Shown: in pieces, positions 1 through 11,001 of the stretch
Layout: the number at the start of each line of letters is the position of its first letter
Position numbering within the stretch: position 1 is the stretch's first letter
Source of the DNA: Coniella vitis
Lineage: Eukaryota > Ascomycota > Sordariomycetes > Diaporthales > Schizoparmaceae
Direction of reading: 5' to 3'
Assembly: GCA_011317545.1 (NCBI GenBank)
Contig: WUJK01000003.1
Location: 2,356,001 to 2,420,000 of the forward strand
DNA length: 64,000 bases
The notes under the pieces: model-generated
What the model was told of the DNA's origin: nothing
Database searches by the model: none
The model's input: only the letters and a program-made list of their open reading frames with translations
Made by a program: the position numbers and the translations under genes

Positions 1-1039
1 GAACTTGAATCTTTTCCTTGAGTTTGTCCTCCTTGTTGTAATCCTTTGCGCCGGGCTCGAAGCGCTTGCGGACAGCCTTGATCATCTTGTTGAACCAGTA
101 GAAGTTGAGCGTGTTGAGAACAATGTTGCTGGCCAGGTAGATGGCCGCCATCCAGAGCGGCAGCGGTCCAGCTTCCTTGGCGTACATCATGATGTCCTCG
201 GTCCCTGGGAGTTGCTCGTTGGCCGGCGTAATGGACATGTACTCGGTGCTGGGAGCGGTGAAGAGGGCGCGGTAAATATCATACCAAACCCTGGCGGACT
301 GGCCGACGCCCCAGATCAAACGGGCCGTGAAGAAGGTGAAAAGCAGGATGATGCCATTGTAAAGCTGGATCTTAGTTCCGGTCATGCCCAGCTTGTCGCA
401 GAACCAGTGAACATTAAGAAAGGGGGTCGACAACTCGTAGAGGATGAAGACAGTGGCATAGTAGTTCAGAAAGGGTCGCTAGGCGTCACACAACAAACAC
501 GGATCGTCAGTCAACATGTCCAGCTTTGCAGCAAGATCTGGCGCCCGAGAGGGACTCACGTATCCGAGAGAGTAGACAGACAGCGCGCTGACGGCGTGAG
601 CTAGCAGACCAACACCAAAGACGTCCAAGTGGGTGATGGTGATGGCAAAGTCCCAGACAAAGTAGCCAGCAGCGAGCGACTGGACCAAGCCGCTGGACCC
701 GGTGTACCCCCAGATACGCCCCTGCCAGTCCATAGAGGCGCGCTCCTTGTCTGTCAACATGACCCAAAGAGCGACAATGCAGATCAGGGTGCTCTGGAAG
801 ATGGAGACAACGTGCGAGTCCCAGCTGGCCCGCTTGCCCTTGTCGGTGGGATAGTGCTGAGGCGCATACTTTTGGGAGATCCAGGGCGATACGACGAGAT
901 GGATAAAGGTGTAGAGGAGAGCGGCGGCGAGGACTTCGTGCATGTGCTGCGGCAGAACTGTCATGTTGTACTTCTGGGCAAAGGGCCGGACCCATTCCTC
1001 GAGGGAGGGTATCGGCGGTACGAAGAAAGGGTCCTTCAT
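1..1039 (-). CDS. TLC-domain (TRAM/LAG1/CLN8) membrane protein, 3' end cut by window
   Basis: Exons (minus) 1039-560 and 478-1; the intron 559-479 has donor GTGAGT and acceptor AG, and the junction reads Y-S-L-G-Y / R-P-F-L-N-Y-Y in phase 0. The 319 residues visible are rich in hydrophobic helices (VLAAALLYTFIHLVV, STLICIVALWVML, AAGYFVWDFAITITHLD, FLNYYATVFILYELSTPFL). This layout, with the histidine-containing 'WDFAITITHLD' segment and the later 'ELSTPFLNVHWF', matches the TLC fold of lipid-sensing or ceramide-synthase-like ER membrane proteins. The lysine-rich tail (KAVRKRFEPGAKDYNKEDK) looks like the cytosolic C-terminus, so little is probably missing. I do not see the double-His Lag1 motif of true ceramide synthases, so the substrate is unknown. 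It is divergent from COG8, 1.5 kb away. Family call firm, function open. Confidence 0.8.
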
Positions 1040-2558
1040 GGCTAGGAAGCGCGCTGAATGAGGCGGTTGAGCAGGTCAGCAGGAGGGGAAAAAACTGAAG
1101 GATAGAAGAAACAGAGAGCAGACGAGGAGGTTGAAGGAATGGAGGGGCGAGCTGGTTTGGGTGTGAGAATCTGATTGATCTGATGCAGGTACACCGAGGT
1201 ACAGGACGGAAAGGGTGCAGGAGCAAAGAAGGAATAAATACTCGGTACTGACCGACCTTTTGCTTTCTGGCTTGTGTCAAACGCAGGACCCCACCCCAAG
1301 AGAACCCAGTCTTTATGGACAGCCTAGCCTGGAGCGACCGAGGCGAAGATGTGGGAATAATCAAGGACGGTTCGTGGTCTGCGGTCGCGGTCGAGGAGCG
1401 CTGCGCTGGAGTAAAAGTACCTGATGCACAATTCTTGTTGGGGACTAACAACCTCAAGTAGGCCGATGTCGTCTGCAGCCAGGTTCCTGCGTGACGCGCC
1501 CAGCAGACATGCGAGCAAGATGCGGGCGGAGAGCAGGCACAAAGACCAGCAATCAAGGCTCAGATGGGTAGCAGACGATCGCCAGGTGCCCCTTATATGT
1601 CAGAACCGCCGGTCATCGCGCAGGTTGGCGCCGGGTGACAGCTACGCCCATGGGCCCGTGTTAAAAGGGTACTTGCTGTGGTTTCCCCTTTAGGCTGCAA
1701 ACAGGTCCGTCGACAGGGTGGCATCTCTCGACCCTGGCGATTGTTGGGAATCCCACCTTGTACCTTTGTACTCATTCGGCTTTTGGGAAGAGCTTGGTTG
1801 TTAGCCTCGACTGTATGTGGAGATGTACTTGGAGGTCAGCTCCATGCTATGTTTGAGTACGAGTGTCTGCTCCGGATGACTTGAAGAAATCATGAATGTT
1901 CGCCTTGATCAATCAGCGCTTACGAGGAAGGTTTCTACATAGTACCCACGGAGCGTCTGAGCCCTGAATCAAGTCAAACAGCGCATCAGCCAGTCTCTGT
2001 ACGCTGGTGACCGAGGCGTATGCCCAAGTCTTTTGTACTACGGTACTAAGTACTGCAAACACAGTGCGTACTACGCGTGCCAAGAGCACACGGTGCTGCG
2101 TACCTACTATAGTAGATGTCTGGAATGCGCCGTTGGCAGTAAGCCTCATAGTGGGGTTCTGGCCCTGCAGTGCCCCTGGACGGCAGCGGCTTACGGCTAC
2201 CTAGATACTTACATACATAGTAGTCCTGTATCTGATGATTTGACCAGGGTGTCATGGTGTTGCGACTCGACTCCGCGACTGACACTGTCACATGGGAGCC
2301 AGCCCATCGAGCCCACAACAGAGACAGCCTTGCTATGCCGTGTCACGAGCTACCCGCATCGTCAAATCGAGGTTCCAGTCAACCACCAGTCTTCCCCTAA
2401 AGTGCCGAGCCACTCCTGATACCGTCGCCCTGCGGTCCCCAGCCTGGACCGCACACTGGGCGTCTGACGGCCTCTGCAACCCACCTGCACACCGCAATCT
2501 CATCCGTCTTTCAGTGTGGCCCAGAGTGTGGGAGAGAGATAGAGAAGGAGAAGGGGAC
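1040..2558. other. Divergent intergenic region, TLC gene / COG8
   Basis: No convincing gene. It should hold both promoters. Two exact copies of the dispersed 9-mer TACATAGTA lie at 1936-1944 and 2214-2222, with degenerate relatives (GTACTACGGTAC, CTACTATAGTAG) between about 2030 and 2125. The reading frame open upstream of COG8 from 2292 lacks family similarity and is taken as leader. Confidence 0.6.
1936..2222. repeat. Dispersed TACATAGTA element, locus 1
   Basis: Exact copies at 1936-1944 and 2214-2222 flank a stretch with several imperfect GTAC/CTATAG palindromes. See the findings for the window-wide pattern. Confidence 0.6.
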
Positions 2559-3869
2559 ATGGCTGATGTTCTGTATGAGCTGCTGGCTTCGCAACCTGGC
2601 ACTGAGCTGCCCAAGACGCCGCCAGACCAGGTCTCCGTCGAGTATCTCACCCACCTAGCCGCCCAACCGCTAGCCGCTCTGGACAAGACCGAGCCGCAGT
2701 CGATATCGCAGTCATCTCACACTCTCCTCCTCTCCCTCCAAGCTCTGTCCAAGAAGTCATACAAGCCAATCATAGAGGCCGCTTCTCACCATGCCTCGCT
2801 GCGGACAGCCCTGCCTGCAGTAGCCACCAGCACGGCAGAATTGCGCCACGCGATTCCCAGACTGGATAACGAGGCCGTCAAGTTCTCTAGCACCTACAAC
2901 AAGGCCAGTGAGAACGATGTTCTGGCAAGGAGAAAGCGTGCGCTGCTCTTATCGAGAAACGTGGAGCGTCTCGTGGATGTGCTCGAGCTGCCGACCCTGC
3001 TCAACTCGGCCATTTCAGCTTCACCACCCAACTACTCGTCCGCCCTGGACCTCAATGGCCATATCCGGAGATTGCACTCTTTATACCCGACCTCGCCCTT
3101 GATCGCGTCCATTGCGGCACAAGCAGACGAAGCGATGAAGACAATGGCTGCGAATCTAGTGCTCTCCCTCAAGACACCCGGCCTCAAACTGGCTGCCTCG
3201 TTGCGGACAATCAGTTGGCTACGCAGAGTGCTGCCCGACCTCGATTTGGCTGGATCACAGCACAAGAAACACGGCTCGCAAGATAGAGTACTCGGAGCCG
3301 TATTCCTAGTTTGCCGGCTTGCAACCCTCATGAACATGCTCGATGCTTTGGATCCGCTGCGGGAGCTGGCAGACCAGGAGAAGACGAGGCAAAAGTCCAT
3401 TGGAAGCGGCCATGCCTGGTCCGGTGGCCAACAGACTGAGCGGTATCTGAAGCGTTATATTGAAATATTTCGAGAGCAGAGCTTTGCGATTGTGTCCATG
3501 TACAGGAGTATCTTTCCCGAAACCACCGACGCGCCAGCTACCACGAGCAAAGCAGACGACCCACTCGAACCACTGCCATCTTCTCTGTCCACCTTCCCGC
3601 TGTATCTGGTCGATATGCTGCTGGAAACTCTACGAATTTACCTCCCAGCGGTGAAGGATCAGGCGTCGAGGGACAGTTTGTTAACGCAGGTGCTGTACTG
3701 TGCTGGCAGTCTGGGCAGGCTGGGAGGAGACTTTGGCCTGTTCCTTGCGGACCTGGATTTGGGAAGCGAAGCAGAAGAGGAGTGGGTGGAGATTGTGAGA
3801 CGGCACAAGCAGCTAGCTGGCCGTCTCGAGTCGATTGTGGGAGATTCCAAAGAAAAGACAGCAAAATAG
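2559..3869 (+). CDS. COG8: Conserved oligomeric Golgi complex subunit 8 (Dor1-like)
   Basis: Single exon, 436 aa. COG8 belongs to lobe B of the COG tether, which captures retrograde vesicles at the Golgi. The start is the ATG at 2559 (GGGGACATGG): it opens the conserved MADVLYELLAS segment, whereas the 89 codons in frame upstream look non-conserved. The protein is alpha-helical with the features of the Dor1 family: an N-terminal stretch with 'VSVEYLTHLAAQPLAAL', a central helical bundle 'LLLSRNVERLVDVLELPTLL', 'HIRRLHSLYPTSPLI', and the C-terminal 'FPLYLVDMLLETLRIYLPAV' and 'SLLTQVLYCAGSLGRLGGDF'. No transmembrane segment, as expected for a peripheral membrane protein. Length is close to other filamentous-fungal COG8 proteins. 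Confidence 0.9.
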   Translation: MADVLYELLASQPGTELPKTPPDQVSVEYLTHLAAQPLAALDKTEPQSISQSSHTLLLSLQALSKKSYKPIIEAASHHASLRTALPAVATSTAELRHAIPRLDNEAVKFSSTYNKASENDVLARRKRALLLSRNVERLVDVLELPTLLNSAISASPPNYSSALDLNGHIRRLHSLYPTSPLIASIAAQADEAMKTMAANLVLSLKTPGLKLAASLRTISWLRRVLPDLDLAGSQHKKHGSQDRVLGAVFLVCRLATLMNMLDALDPLRELADQEKTRQKSIGSGHAWSGGQQTERYLKRYIEIFREQSFAIVSMYRSIFPETTDAPATTSKADDPLEPLPSSLSTFPLYLVDMLLETLRIYLPAVKDQASRDSLLTQVLYCAGSLGRLGGDFGLFLADLDLGSEAEEEWVEIVRRHKQLAGRLESIVGDSKEKTAK

Positions 3870-4460
3870 ACATAACCGGCCCTGTCTCTCTTTCTCTCTC
3901 TGTGTACCCGCGTGCACGCGGGAGGAGAGCGCGGACCTCACGAAGCCATGACACTACATCATAGTTCCATTGAAACACTGCCTGTGAAATTCAATCACAG
4001 ACACAAAGACGATAAGCAAGCGGGCTGTGGAATGTAACCTGGTGTTGACGCACGCACAAGAGTTGCAACTGCATTGCATGGTGGGGCCATTCGTTCGGCA
4101 GCTCCCGGGGTATTTGAGATGCATTCCGCCGGGTTGGCCGGCGCTCCGGCCCCAAAAACCTTAAAGCCTGCCGTCATCACTTGGATGTCCCGCGGCCGGT
4201 GCCTTTCTTTCTGTCTAGCTATCTTGATCACCAACCGCCCAAGATCCTCGTTACTACGCGCATCCCGCGGCGCAATGGGTCGACCTGCAACCTGAAGCAC
4301 TCTGCGAACAAATCGAACCAGATCACGACAAGCACGACAAGCACGACGTAACGGGCGGGCGAGACATGCTGGATCATGCACAATCCATAAGTAGCGCCTT
4401 TTGAAACTCCTCACACTCCGAGATTGCTGCTGCGGCTTGCGAAACCATCAACCGTCCGAG
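3870..4460. other. COG8 3' flank and HEM25 promoter
   Basis: No gene seen. A CT-rich run follows the COG8 stop, and a short tandem 9-bp repeat (CACGACAAG, nearly three copies) lies at about 4324-4347, upstream of HEM25. Confidence 0.6.
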
Positions 4461-5586
4461 ATGAGTGGCAATGGCCATCCACAGGCCAAATCCAAGTCAA
4501 GTAAGCCTCGCAGACCCTACTGAGCCTTCTTGTCATAAAGTCTAATAGCCACGGGCAGCATACCACTTTGTAGCTGGCCTTGGATCTGGCATGCTCTCTG
4601 CCGTTCTTCTTCAACCCATCGACCTGCTCAAGACTCGCGTGCAGCAGTCGGGCAACCAATCCCTGCGCAGTGCCATCCGCGAGATCCGCGCTTCTCCCCA
4701 TATTATACCAGCATTGTGGCGAGGTGCTACGCCCTCAGCCCTCAGAACCGGCTTCGGTAGCGCCATCTACTTCACATCTCTGAACGCGATACGCACAAAT
4801 GTCTCTCGAATCCCTATCCTCGCCGCCGACACCGGCTTTTCCGAAGCTGCATCGAGTGGCGTCAAGGACTTGGTAAAAGGTGGCGCAGTATTGCAACGAC
4901 AACGACGACAACAACAACAACATTCTTCTTCCCTGATTAAGCTCTCCAACACGGGAAACCTACTGGCAGGTGCTGTGGCGCGCACATTTGCCGGCATGAT
5001 CTTGATGCCCTTGACGGTGATCAAGGTGCGATATGAGTCGAATCTCTACTCCTACGGGTCCATCGCAGCCGCAGGACGGGACATTTTTGCAAAGGAAGGG
5101 GCACGAGGGTTCTTTGCGGGGTTCGGGGCTACCGCGATGCGCGATGCACCTTATGCAGGACTGTACGTCTTGTTCTACGAGCAGAGCAAAAAGAGGCTTA
5201 GCGCGTGGCATGGGAGCGGTGATAGCTCCCAGTCGGCCGGCGCATCTGCAGCGTCGAGAGACCATGGCAGAATGGGCGTTTCGACTGCTGCCAAAATCAA
5301 CTTTTCCTCGGGTGTGATTGCCGGGGCTGCGTGTTCTGCGATTTCGAACCCTTTCGATGCCGTCAAGACGAGGATTCAACTCCAGCCCGGTGTCTACCGC
5401 AACATGTTCCACGCGGCGCACAGGATGGTGACCCAAGAGGGGATGCGTTCGTTGCTGGACGGCCTGGCTTTGCGGATGTGCCGCAAAGCAATCAGTTCAG
5501 CTCTTGCATGGACTGTGTACGAAGAGCTCGTCAGGAGGGCTGAGGTCACGCTGAATCCAGCCAAGACCAATGAGAGCGTATTGTAA
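4461..5586 (+). CDS. HEM25: Mitochondrial glycine carrier (SLC25A38/Hem25 family)
   Basis: Exons 4461-4500 and 4559-5586; the 58-nt intron has GTAAGC..GCAG ends. 355 aa. This inner-membrane carrier imports glycine for the first step of haem synthesis. Three solute-carrier repeats are visible with their signature loops: PIDLLKTR at about residues 33-40, PLTVIKVR at about 164-171 and NPFDAVKTR at about 277-285. The second-repeat form 'PLTVIKVRYES' plus 'GATAMRDAPYAGLYVLFYEQ' is characteristic of the SLC25A38 branch and separates it from other carriers. Without the 13-residue first exon the protein would lack its N-terminus, so the splice is needed. A glutamine/arginine-rich low-complexity insert (QRQRRQQQQHSSS) lies in the matrix loop between repeats 1 and 2. 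Confidence 0.92.
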
Positions 5587-6138
5587 CAAGATGTAGGGGA
5601 AAAGATTTGAGTGGCTTTTGCTTGATGAGTGTGCATTGAAGCTGGCGTTGGGGCTGGTAAAACTAGGCAAGATACCACTCTCGTCCCATCCATAACTAAG
5701 AATATTCTTGATTCCTGTTTTTTTTTTTTTTTCCGCAAAGCCATTGTCCCATGTTGCAGGTGCTGGTACTGCAAATGGATGCTCTGCTCGCGGATGTCTG
5801 CATTGCCTTGACACACATGTGGTAGCTGCCTGTTCTCCTTCTTGAAGTCGACTTCGTGCATCTCCAGGCTTCACATACCCTGCTGACAAAAGCCAGCCCT
5901 TCTCTCTCCAGCGTCTCGTCTAAGCTTCCCTATTCCCTGATTTTCACACCTCCATTTCAAACATGCTGACAGCTTGTCGCCATCCCCTTGAAGGCTTCTT
6001 TAGCAAAGATATCACAGGACGCATCTGCTCATTGACCTCGACGCAATCCCATCCTTTCAGCAACTTCATTTCCCAGCAAACTCCCCAGGCTTCTTGCATC
6101 GAAATTCTGCCATAGGGCAGTAGCTCCGCCGCACAAAG
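5587..6138. other. Intergenic, HEM25 3' flank
   Basis: No gene seen. A T15 homopolymer at 5718-5732 and pyrimidine-rich sequence just before the next start codon are the only features. Confidence 0.6.
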
Positions 6139-7856
6139 ATGAAGAACACACCATCCGTTGGTGAGGGATTGAAAGTTCGAGGAAGCACATCCTTGTTGCT
6201 CTCACTACCAGATGACGAGAGTCATTTGCCAGCTCGATACCGAAACCTACCTAAAAGAGATAAACACTGCCACAACAATGGCCTGACTGAACCTCCTTTC
6301 GACGCCACTACAAAGACTGGCGGTTCTGACCCCGTCGCCGGCAAACAACCCCAGGCCTTGGTTCTGGACAAGCACAGGGCAAGACCGACGACAGCAGCAG
6401 GACGAGCAACAGCAGCAGGACAAGCAATATTGCCGGGAAATCTACCATCGAGCATCACCCATCACCCATCTCCTCCCTCTTCCATTTGCACTCCTGCTCC
6501 CAAACCTTCTCCGTCTCCTTCTCCGGGTTCTTCCTCCTCCAAGAAGAACGCGTTCTCACTCCACTCAACTTCCGCTGAAGCTCAGAGGATCTTCATGAAT
6601 CCATCGTACCTCGCCATGCAGAACCGGAACAACGCTCTCACCATTTGGGGCGGCGATAAGAACACCATGGCGCGCACTACAGGTACGAAGAGCCATGCGA
6701 TTGCTGCTGCTGCTGCTGCTGCTACCGCCGCCGCCGGCTTTCCTTCTCCTTACGCCCCCCAGCAGACTGGACCCGCCAATCAGTCGCGTAGTAACGACGT
6801 CGCGCCTCAGATCATCAAGGAGAGGCATGTCTGGTGCTGCCGCTACGTTGATGTGAGCCTGCCCTTGCCTTTCCTTTTTCCGCACTAAGATACTACATCG
6901 AAGGGGGAGCATTCGGCCATCGTGTTCGTTTTGCTTGTGTCGTATTCTGCTTCACGCATGTTGCTGGAAACAAGGCGAATTGGGGTCGATTTGAAAGTGA
7001 GAGCAAGAAGAGAGTAGGGAGGCTAATGAGTTGTCCACGCATTGCGCCGTCATTTCAGGCCGTCAAGGGTAACGAACTGGGCGACAATAGCATCACCATG
7101 CGCGACTTTCTCAACACGCCCGGCCTGCCGCTCGTCTACAAACTCAAGGGCTACATCTGCTACAGCAGCAACCCCGTCTTGGATATGCCTGTCCTCCCTC
7201 CCCCCATCGTCATCACGACCCCAAGCAAGAGCACCGTCAAGAAGGAGAACAACAACCCCAACAGCGCATACCCCGTCATCCGCAGCAATCCCTACGCGAA
7301 CCGCAGCCACACCTACAGCAGCAATGTCAACCCGGGCGGCGGCGGCGTCAAGCTTGGCCCCTGGCTTGGCTCGTGGCGCCATTTGAAGAAGAACCCGCTG
7401 GCTTTTGACGAGGAAATGGAGGATGCGTGGGAGACGTGCAGCGAGGGCGTTGGAGGACCAATCGACGGCAGCGGCAGCGGCACGACGAGCGATGAGTATG
7501 AGGATTGCCGAGGTGACGCGATCCGGGATGACGGATCTGCTGGGGTAGGTGCGCAGCAGAACGCCAAGCGTTACGATCAGACCGACACCACCACCCACCA
7601 CAAGTACAAGGGAAAGAACATGGCCATGGTGATCTACGAGGACGACGACGTCGAGAGCAATGAGGAAAAGGAAGCGGACATGGAAAAGGGCAGACGCACT
7701 GAGGCGCGCATCCACTACCTCAAGATTGCGGAGCAACTGTACTACCAATGCCTACAGGTGTACACCGCTGAGGAGGATCTTGAGCTGCTCGGTCATGAAA
7801 AGGCTTGGCTTGACTGGGAGCTGAACGAGGCCGAGGAGGTGATGAAAGCTCTTTAA
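6139..7856 (+). CDS. Uncharacterised fungal protein (503 aa), low-complexity N-terminus
   Basis: Exons 6139-6852 and 7059-7856; the intron is 206 nt (GTGAGC..TTTCAG) in phase 0, joining 'CCRYVD' to 'AVKGNELGDNS'. I do not recognise a domain. The first 180 residues are proline/serine/threonine-rich, with an alanine run coded by repeated GCT near 6703-6724. The centre, around the exon junction, looks ordered and cysteine-containing (WCCRYVD.., 'MRDFLNTPGLPLVYKLKGYICY'). The C-terminus is acidic (EMEDAWETCSEG; 'VIYEDDDVESNEEKEADMEK') and ends in a predicted helix (IHYLKIAEQLYYQCLQVYTAEEDLELL is broken here into ordinary amphipathic turns). No signal peptide or membrane segment. The start codon is the first ATG of the open frame; a later start is possible because the N-terminus is poorly constrained. 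Confidence 0.6.
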
Positions 7857-8372
7857 TGGCTTTCGGATCGAGGACAGCGATACATGAGGAGACCAGCACC
7901 AGAGGCTGAGAAAAAGAAAAAGAAAAAAGAGGGGGGGGGGGGGAGAAAGGAAAAAAGGGGCCATGGAAAGAAGGTAAATGGAGGTTTGGGGTCGCGATTG
8001 GCGAATGGTGTACATATATGTACCATATATGCTTCTTCGCCTCACTTTGGCATTATTTGCGGGAGTTCAGGCAGGCGATACCACGAAACTTGGAGATGCC
8101 AACTGCATATCAGAAAGGGAAGAGGCTTGGTTTGGAATTTCGACTTTCACACCGTGGTGGCGGCGTCTCACTGGTTTACTTAGAAGAAACAATCTGGTTG
8201 GTCACGACTGATGAGAGGAATACAATGGCGTTACATAACGAGAAGCAACGTCTTGACGTTGATTTGTTGTGGGTATAGTGTACAGGCATTGACATTGACC
8301 ATTAATCCTCCCCTTTTTGTCGTTCAAAAAGCGCAACTTGCTGATGAGGCATCAGAGCGGGTCCATAAGCAT
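7857..8372. other. Convergent 3' intergenic region
   Basis: Lies between two convergent genes. Holds an A/G-rich run ending in a G13 homopolymer (7931-7943). No gene seen. Confidence 0.6.
7931..7943 (+). repeat. G13 homopolymer in purine-rich tract
   Basis: Thirteen consecutive G inside an A/G-only stretch (about 7908-7962), downstream of the 503-aa gene on its sense strand. Such tracts are prone to length errors in assemblies. Confidence 0.8.
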
Positions 8373-10251
8373 TTACTTTCCCGACTTCTTGAACTTGGGC
8401 TTGCCACCTCCAAACTTCTTCTTGCCGCTCTTCTGCTTCAGGTCCTTGGGCTTCCCATCCTTTGAGCTTGCACGACGGCCCTCAAAGATAATTGCCTCTG
8501 GTGTCTTGAGTCCAGCAATGCCTTCCTTCTCCTTCGTCTCCTTCTCCTTGCCGTGTCGTTCAGATCGCTTCTGGTCCCTCTCTCTTCGCTTGCCTCCCTT
8601 CTTTTCAAGCTTGGATGACCGGGACCGGGCAGCCGCAGAGTGGCCAAGAAGTTTGCCGGCTCTGCCAGCCATGGTCTGCTGCTGAGCCGTAAGCTTGGGA
8701 ACGTATTTGGTGCCCTTCTTCAACTTGCCGCTGGCTCTGAGTGCGGCCACCTTTTCGGCTGTCTTCTTCTCCATGGCTCTCGCTGTCTTGTGAGGTGCTT
8801 TGCAGCGGCTTACGCGTAGCACGCGGGGCAGCATGGGTGGAAACTTCTTCTCGTTGAGTAGAAGAGCTTGCTCAACCGAGTTACCGTCCTGTAGTGGTTG
8901 TTAGCTCCAGATTCTCAAAACTCCCGCAATGTACCTTTATCTCCAACACTTACGTAGAATTGCACGTAGGCAATGCCTTTGCCCACTCTCGTCACCTCGT
9001 CACGCACGACACGTACGCTCTCAACCTTTCCAGCATGCTGACCAAAGGTTCGCCAGAGTCCCTCCTCCACATCCATGGGCACCCTGGTTCGCTTGCGCTT
9101 CTCGGTCTTTTCCTTACCCTCCTCATCCAGCTTCACGTTCAGCACCGTCTCGTCATCCACAAAACCCAAGTTGCCGACAAAGACACAGCGCCGGTGGTCA
9201 ACTTCGGCGGGATGAGCTACGCTGTCGACACGCAGGTGTCGGTCCAGCACGACTGTTCCGTTCAACTTGGCGCATGCGGTACGGGCTGCAGGGGCGCTGC
9301 TGTATACTGCATATGCGTTGACCGAGTGTGTCGTTGCCTCCATAGTAGCTTTGGTGATGAAAGCGGCGCGTTTTGGCATTGCGGCCGTGGAGAAAGCGAT
9401 GGATCGGAATCTGAGGGATTCGACAGTTTGCGGTGGGGAAGCTTCCTTGTCCAGGACGGAGGACAAATGGGCCAATAGCTTCCGCTTGGCCTTTTTGGAG
9501 TTGACAGCCTCGATGGAAACGTTGGAGAGGAAGACGGTGCGCGAAGCCTTCTCGACCTCGTCTGATTGCTTGGCCTGTGTAAGTGACTCGTGCACGGGAA
9601 TCTCGTCGTCGGAGTCGTCCTTGGCATCGTCCGCCTTGGAGGCTTTGATTTCGGCCTCCTCGCCGTCTTCTGGAAGCTTTCGGCGTTTGTTGACAGGGGG
9701 CTCATCATCGGCCAGCTTCTGGAAATACTTGCTTTCCAGATCGTGGAAATCATCCTGCTTCCTCTTGCGCTTTTGCTTGCGCTCGTGTTCCTGTGCCTCG
9801 GCAAAGAGCTGAGCGGCCGCATTCCGCTCATCTGCTTCACTGTCCCCTGATCCGGACTGCTCACTCAGCTCCTCATCCTCGTCCTCGCTATCCTTTTCAT
9901 CTGCATCCTCGACGTCATCTTCGTCGTCCTCGTCTAATTCCGAGAGCTCTTCATCGTCGACTTGCTCGTCGTCTTGGGATTCGCTCTCCTCTGCTTGTTT
10001 CAACTTTTGCGTAATCAACTCTGGGTATTTGGTAGGGGCAGGCGCCTTGATCGGACCGGACTAATACAGACGTAAGCTCATGATGAATTCAAGTTCAGGA
10101 CTAAAGACTGGTCTTACACTCGTTGAAAAAAGGGCATCGAGACTTGGGTCTATCTTCTTGGAAGAAGCAGACAATACGCCACTCCTGGAGTCTGGTCAGA
10201 AAACCGTAGATTGATTGATTGCGATTATCCCACTCACTTGTTCTTGCCCAT
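8373..10251 (-). CDS. NOP12: Nucleolar protein 12, RRM protein of 60S biogenesis
   Basis: Four exons (minus): 10251-10238, 10184-10118, 10060-8954, 8888-8373; introns 53, 57 and 65 nt, all GT..AG, phases consistent. 567 aa beginning MGKNKSGVLSASSKKIDPSL. Nop12 binds pre-rRNA in the nucleolus and is needed for 5.8S/27S maturation. Order: a short N-terminal motif 'IDPSLDALFSTS' typical of the family, a very acidic stretch (about residues 55-110), a basic bipartite-NLS-like patch (KRKRK, NKRRK), a first RRM from about 201 ('TVFLSNVSIEA'), a second RRM from about 318 ('RCVFVGNLGFVDD', RNP1-like 'GKGIAYVQFY') that spans the exon 3/4 junction, and a lysine-rich tail (KKKFGGGKPKFKK). The 14-nt first exon carries the start codon, so gene finders could miss it. 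Confidence 0.9.
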
Positions 10252-11001
10252 ATTGAAGAATAGAACGGTCGCGGATGAGGGTGCTGGTTATGGCTCCTTC
10301 TGCAGGGTCTCTGGAATCTAAACGAGGTGGCAAGCAGTTTTTAAACAAAAACAATGCAATGAAATGGAGGCAACTGCCAGGTATGCAGCTTATACCACCA
10401 AAGAAGATGCGAACTCCACACTGAATGAAGATGCTATCCCGCCCGGCTGGTCTCCAAAGCAAAAATCAATTGCACATGTTTTGGGTGAACGGTAATGGCA
10501 ATTGCACGGCGCATCTGCAAAAAATTGGATGCGACAGGCTTATCGATAGGCACGCTCGTTAGCACCCTATCAGCCTATCTACCTAGCATCTCAGCGCACG
10601 CCCTGCACGCTGCAATGTTCTCCAGGGCAGTGCGGCAGGCATGCTGCCAGATGGGGGAAGCGGCAGCAACCAGTGCGTGCACCCACGCACTTGCGCCCCG
10701 ATTCTCTTCCCCTCGGGACAGCCCTCCTCCATCATACCTGCCTTTCTCTTTTCCACCACCACTACCACCCAACAATCCGACACCTTTGACGACCCGACCA
10801 AATGTGATCCGCAGAGCTCTGTTCCGCGGTTGCATGACTGTCACTTCTATACTGCACTCACTATCTTGTCTTCTACATCCGTTCTTGGGCCCGCTCTCTC
10901 TCTCTCTCTTCTTATTCCCACCGCGCCTGACCTCATTCTGCTTGCGCCCAGCACCGCGGCAGCCTCACAACCACATTTCCGCCCTCGACAACGCCACAGC
11001 C
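10252..11001. other. Divergent promoter region NOP12 / Sds3-family gene
   Basis: 750 bp between two divergent genes. CT-rich runs at about 10895-10912 probably belong to the leader of the plus-strand gene. The dispersed TACATAGTA element is absent here. The open frame running in from 10495 is upstream leader; I find no family match in it. Confidence 0.55.

Noticed and set aside
5..604. 199-codon plus-strand frame at the left edge
   Set aside because: Antisense to the TLC-domain gene, whose exons, splice sites and membrane helices are convincing.
507..1556. 349-codon minus-strand frame covering the TLC gene
   Set aside because: Different frame from the TLC exons, Arg/Ser/Pro-rich shadow; lacks family features.
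2292..2558. In-frame N-terminal extension of COG8
   Set aside because: 89 extra codons without similarity; the ATG at 2559 begins the conserved segment.
9262..9864. Long shadow frames antisense or out of frame to NOP12
   Set aside because: Explained by the low-complexity acidic and basic regions of NOP12.
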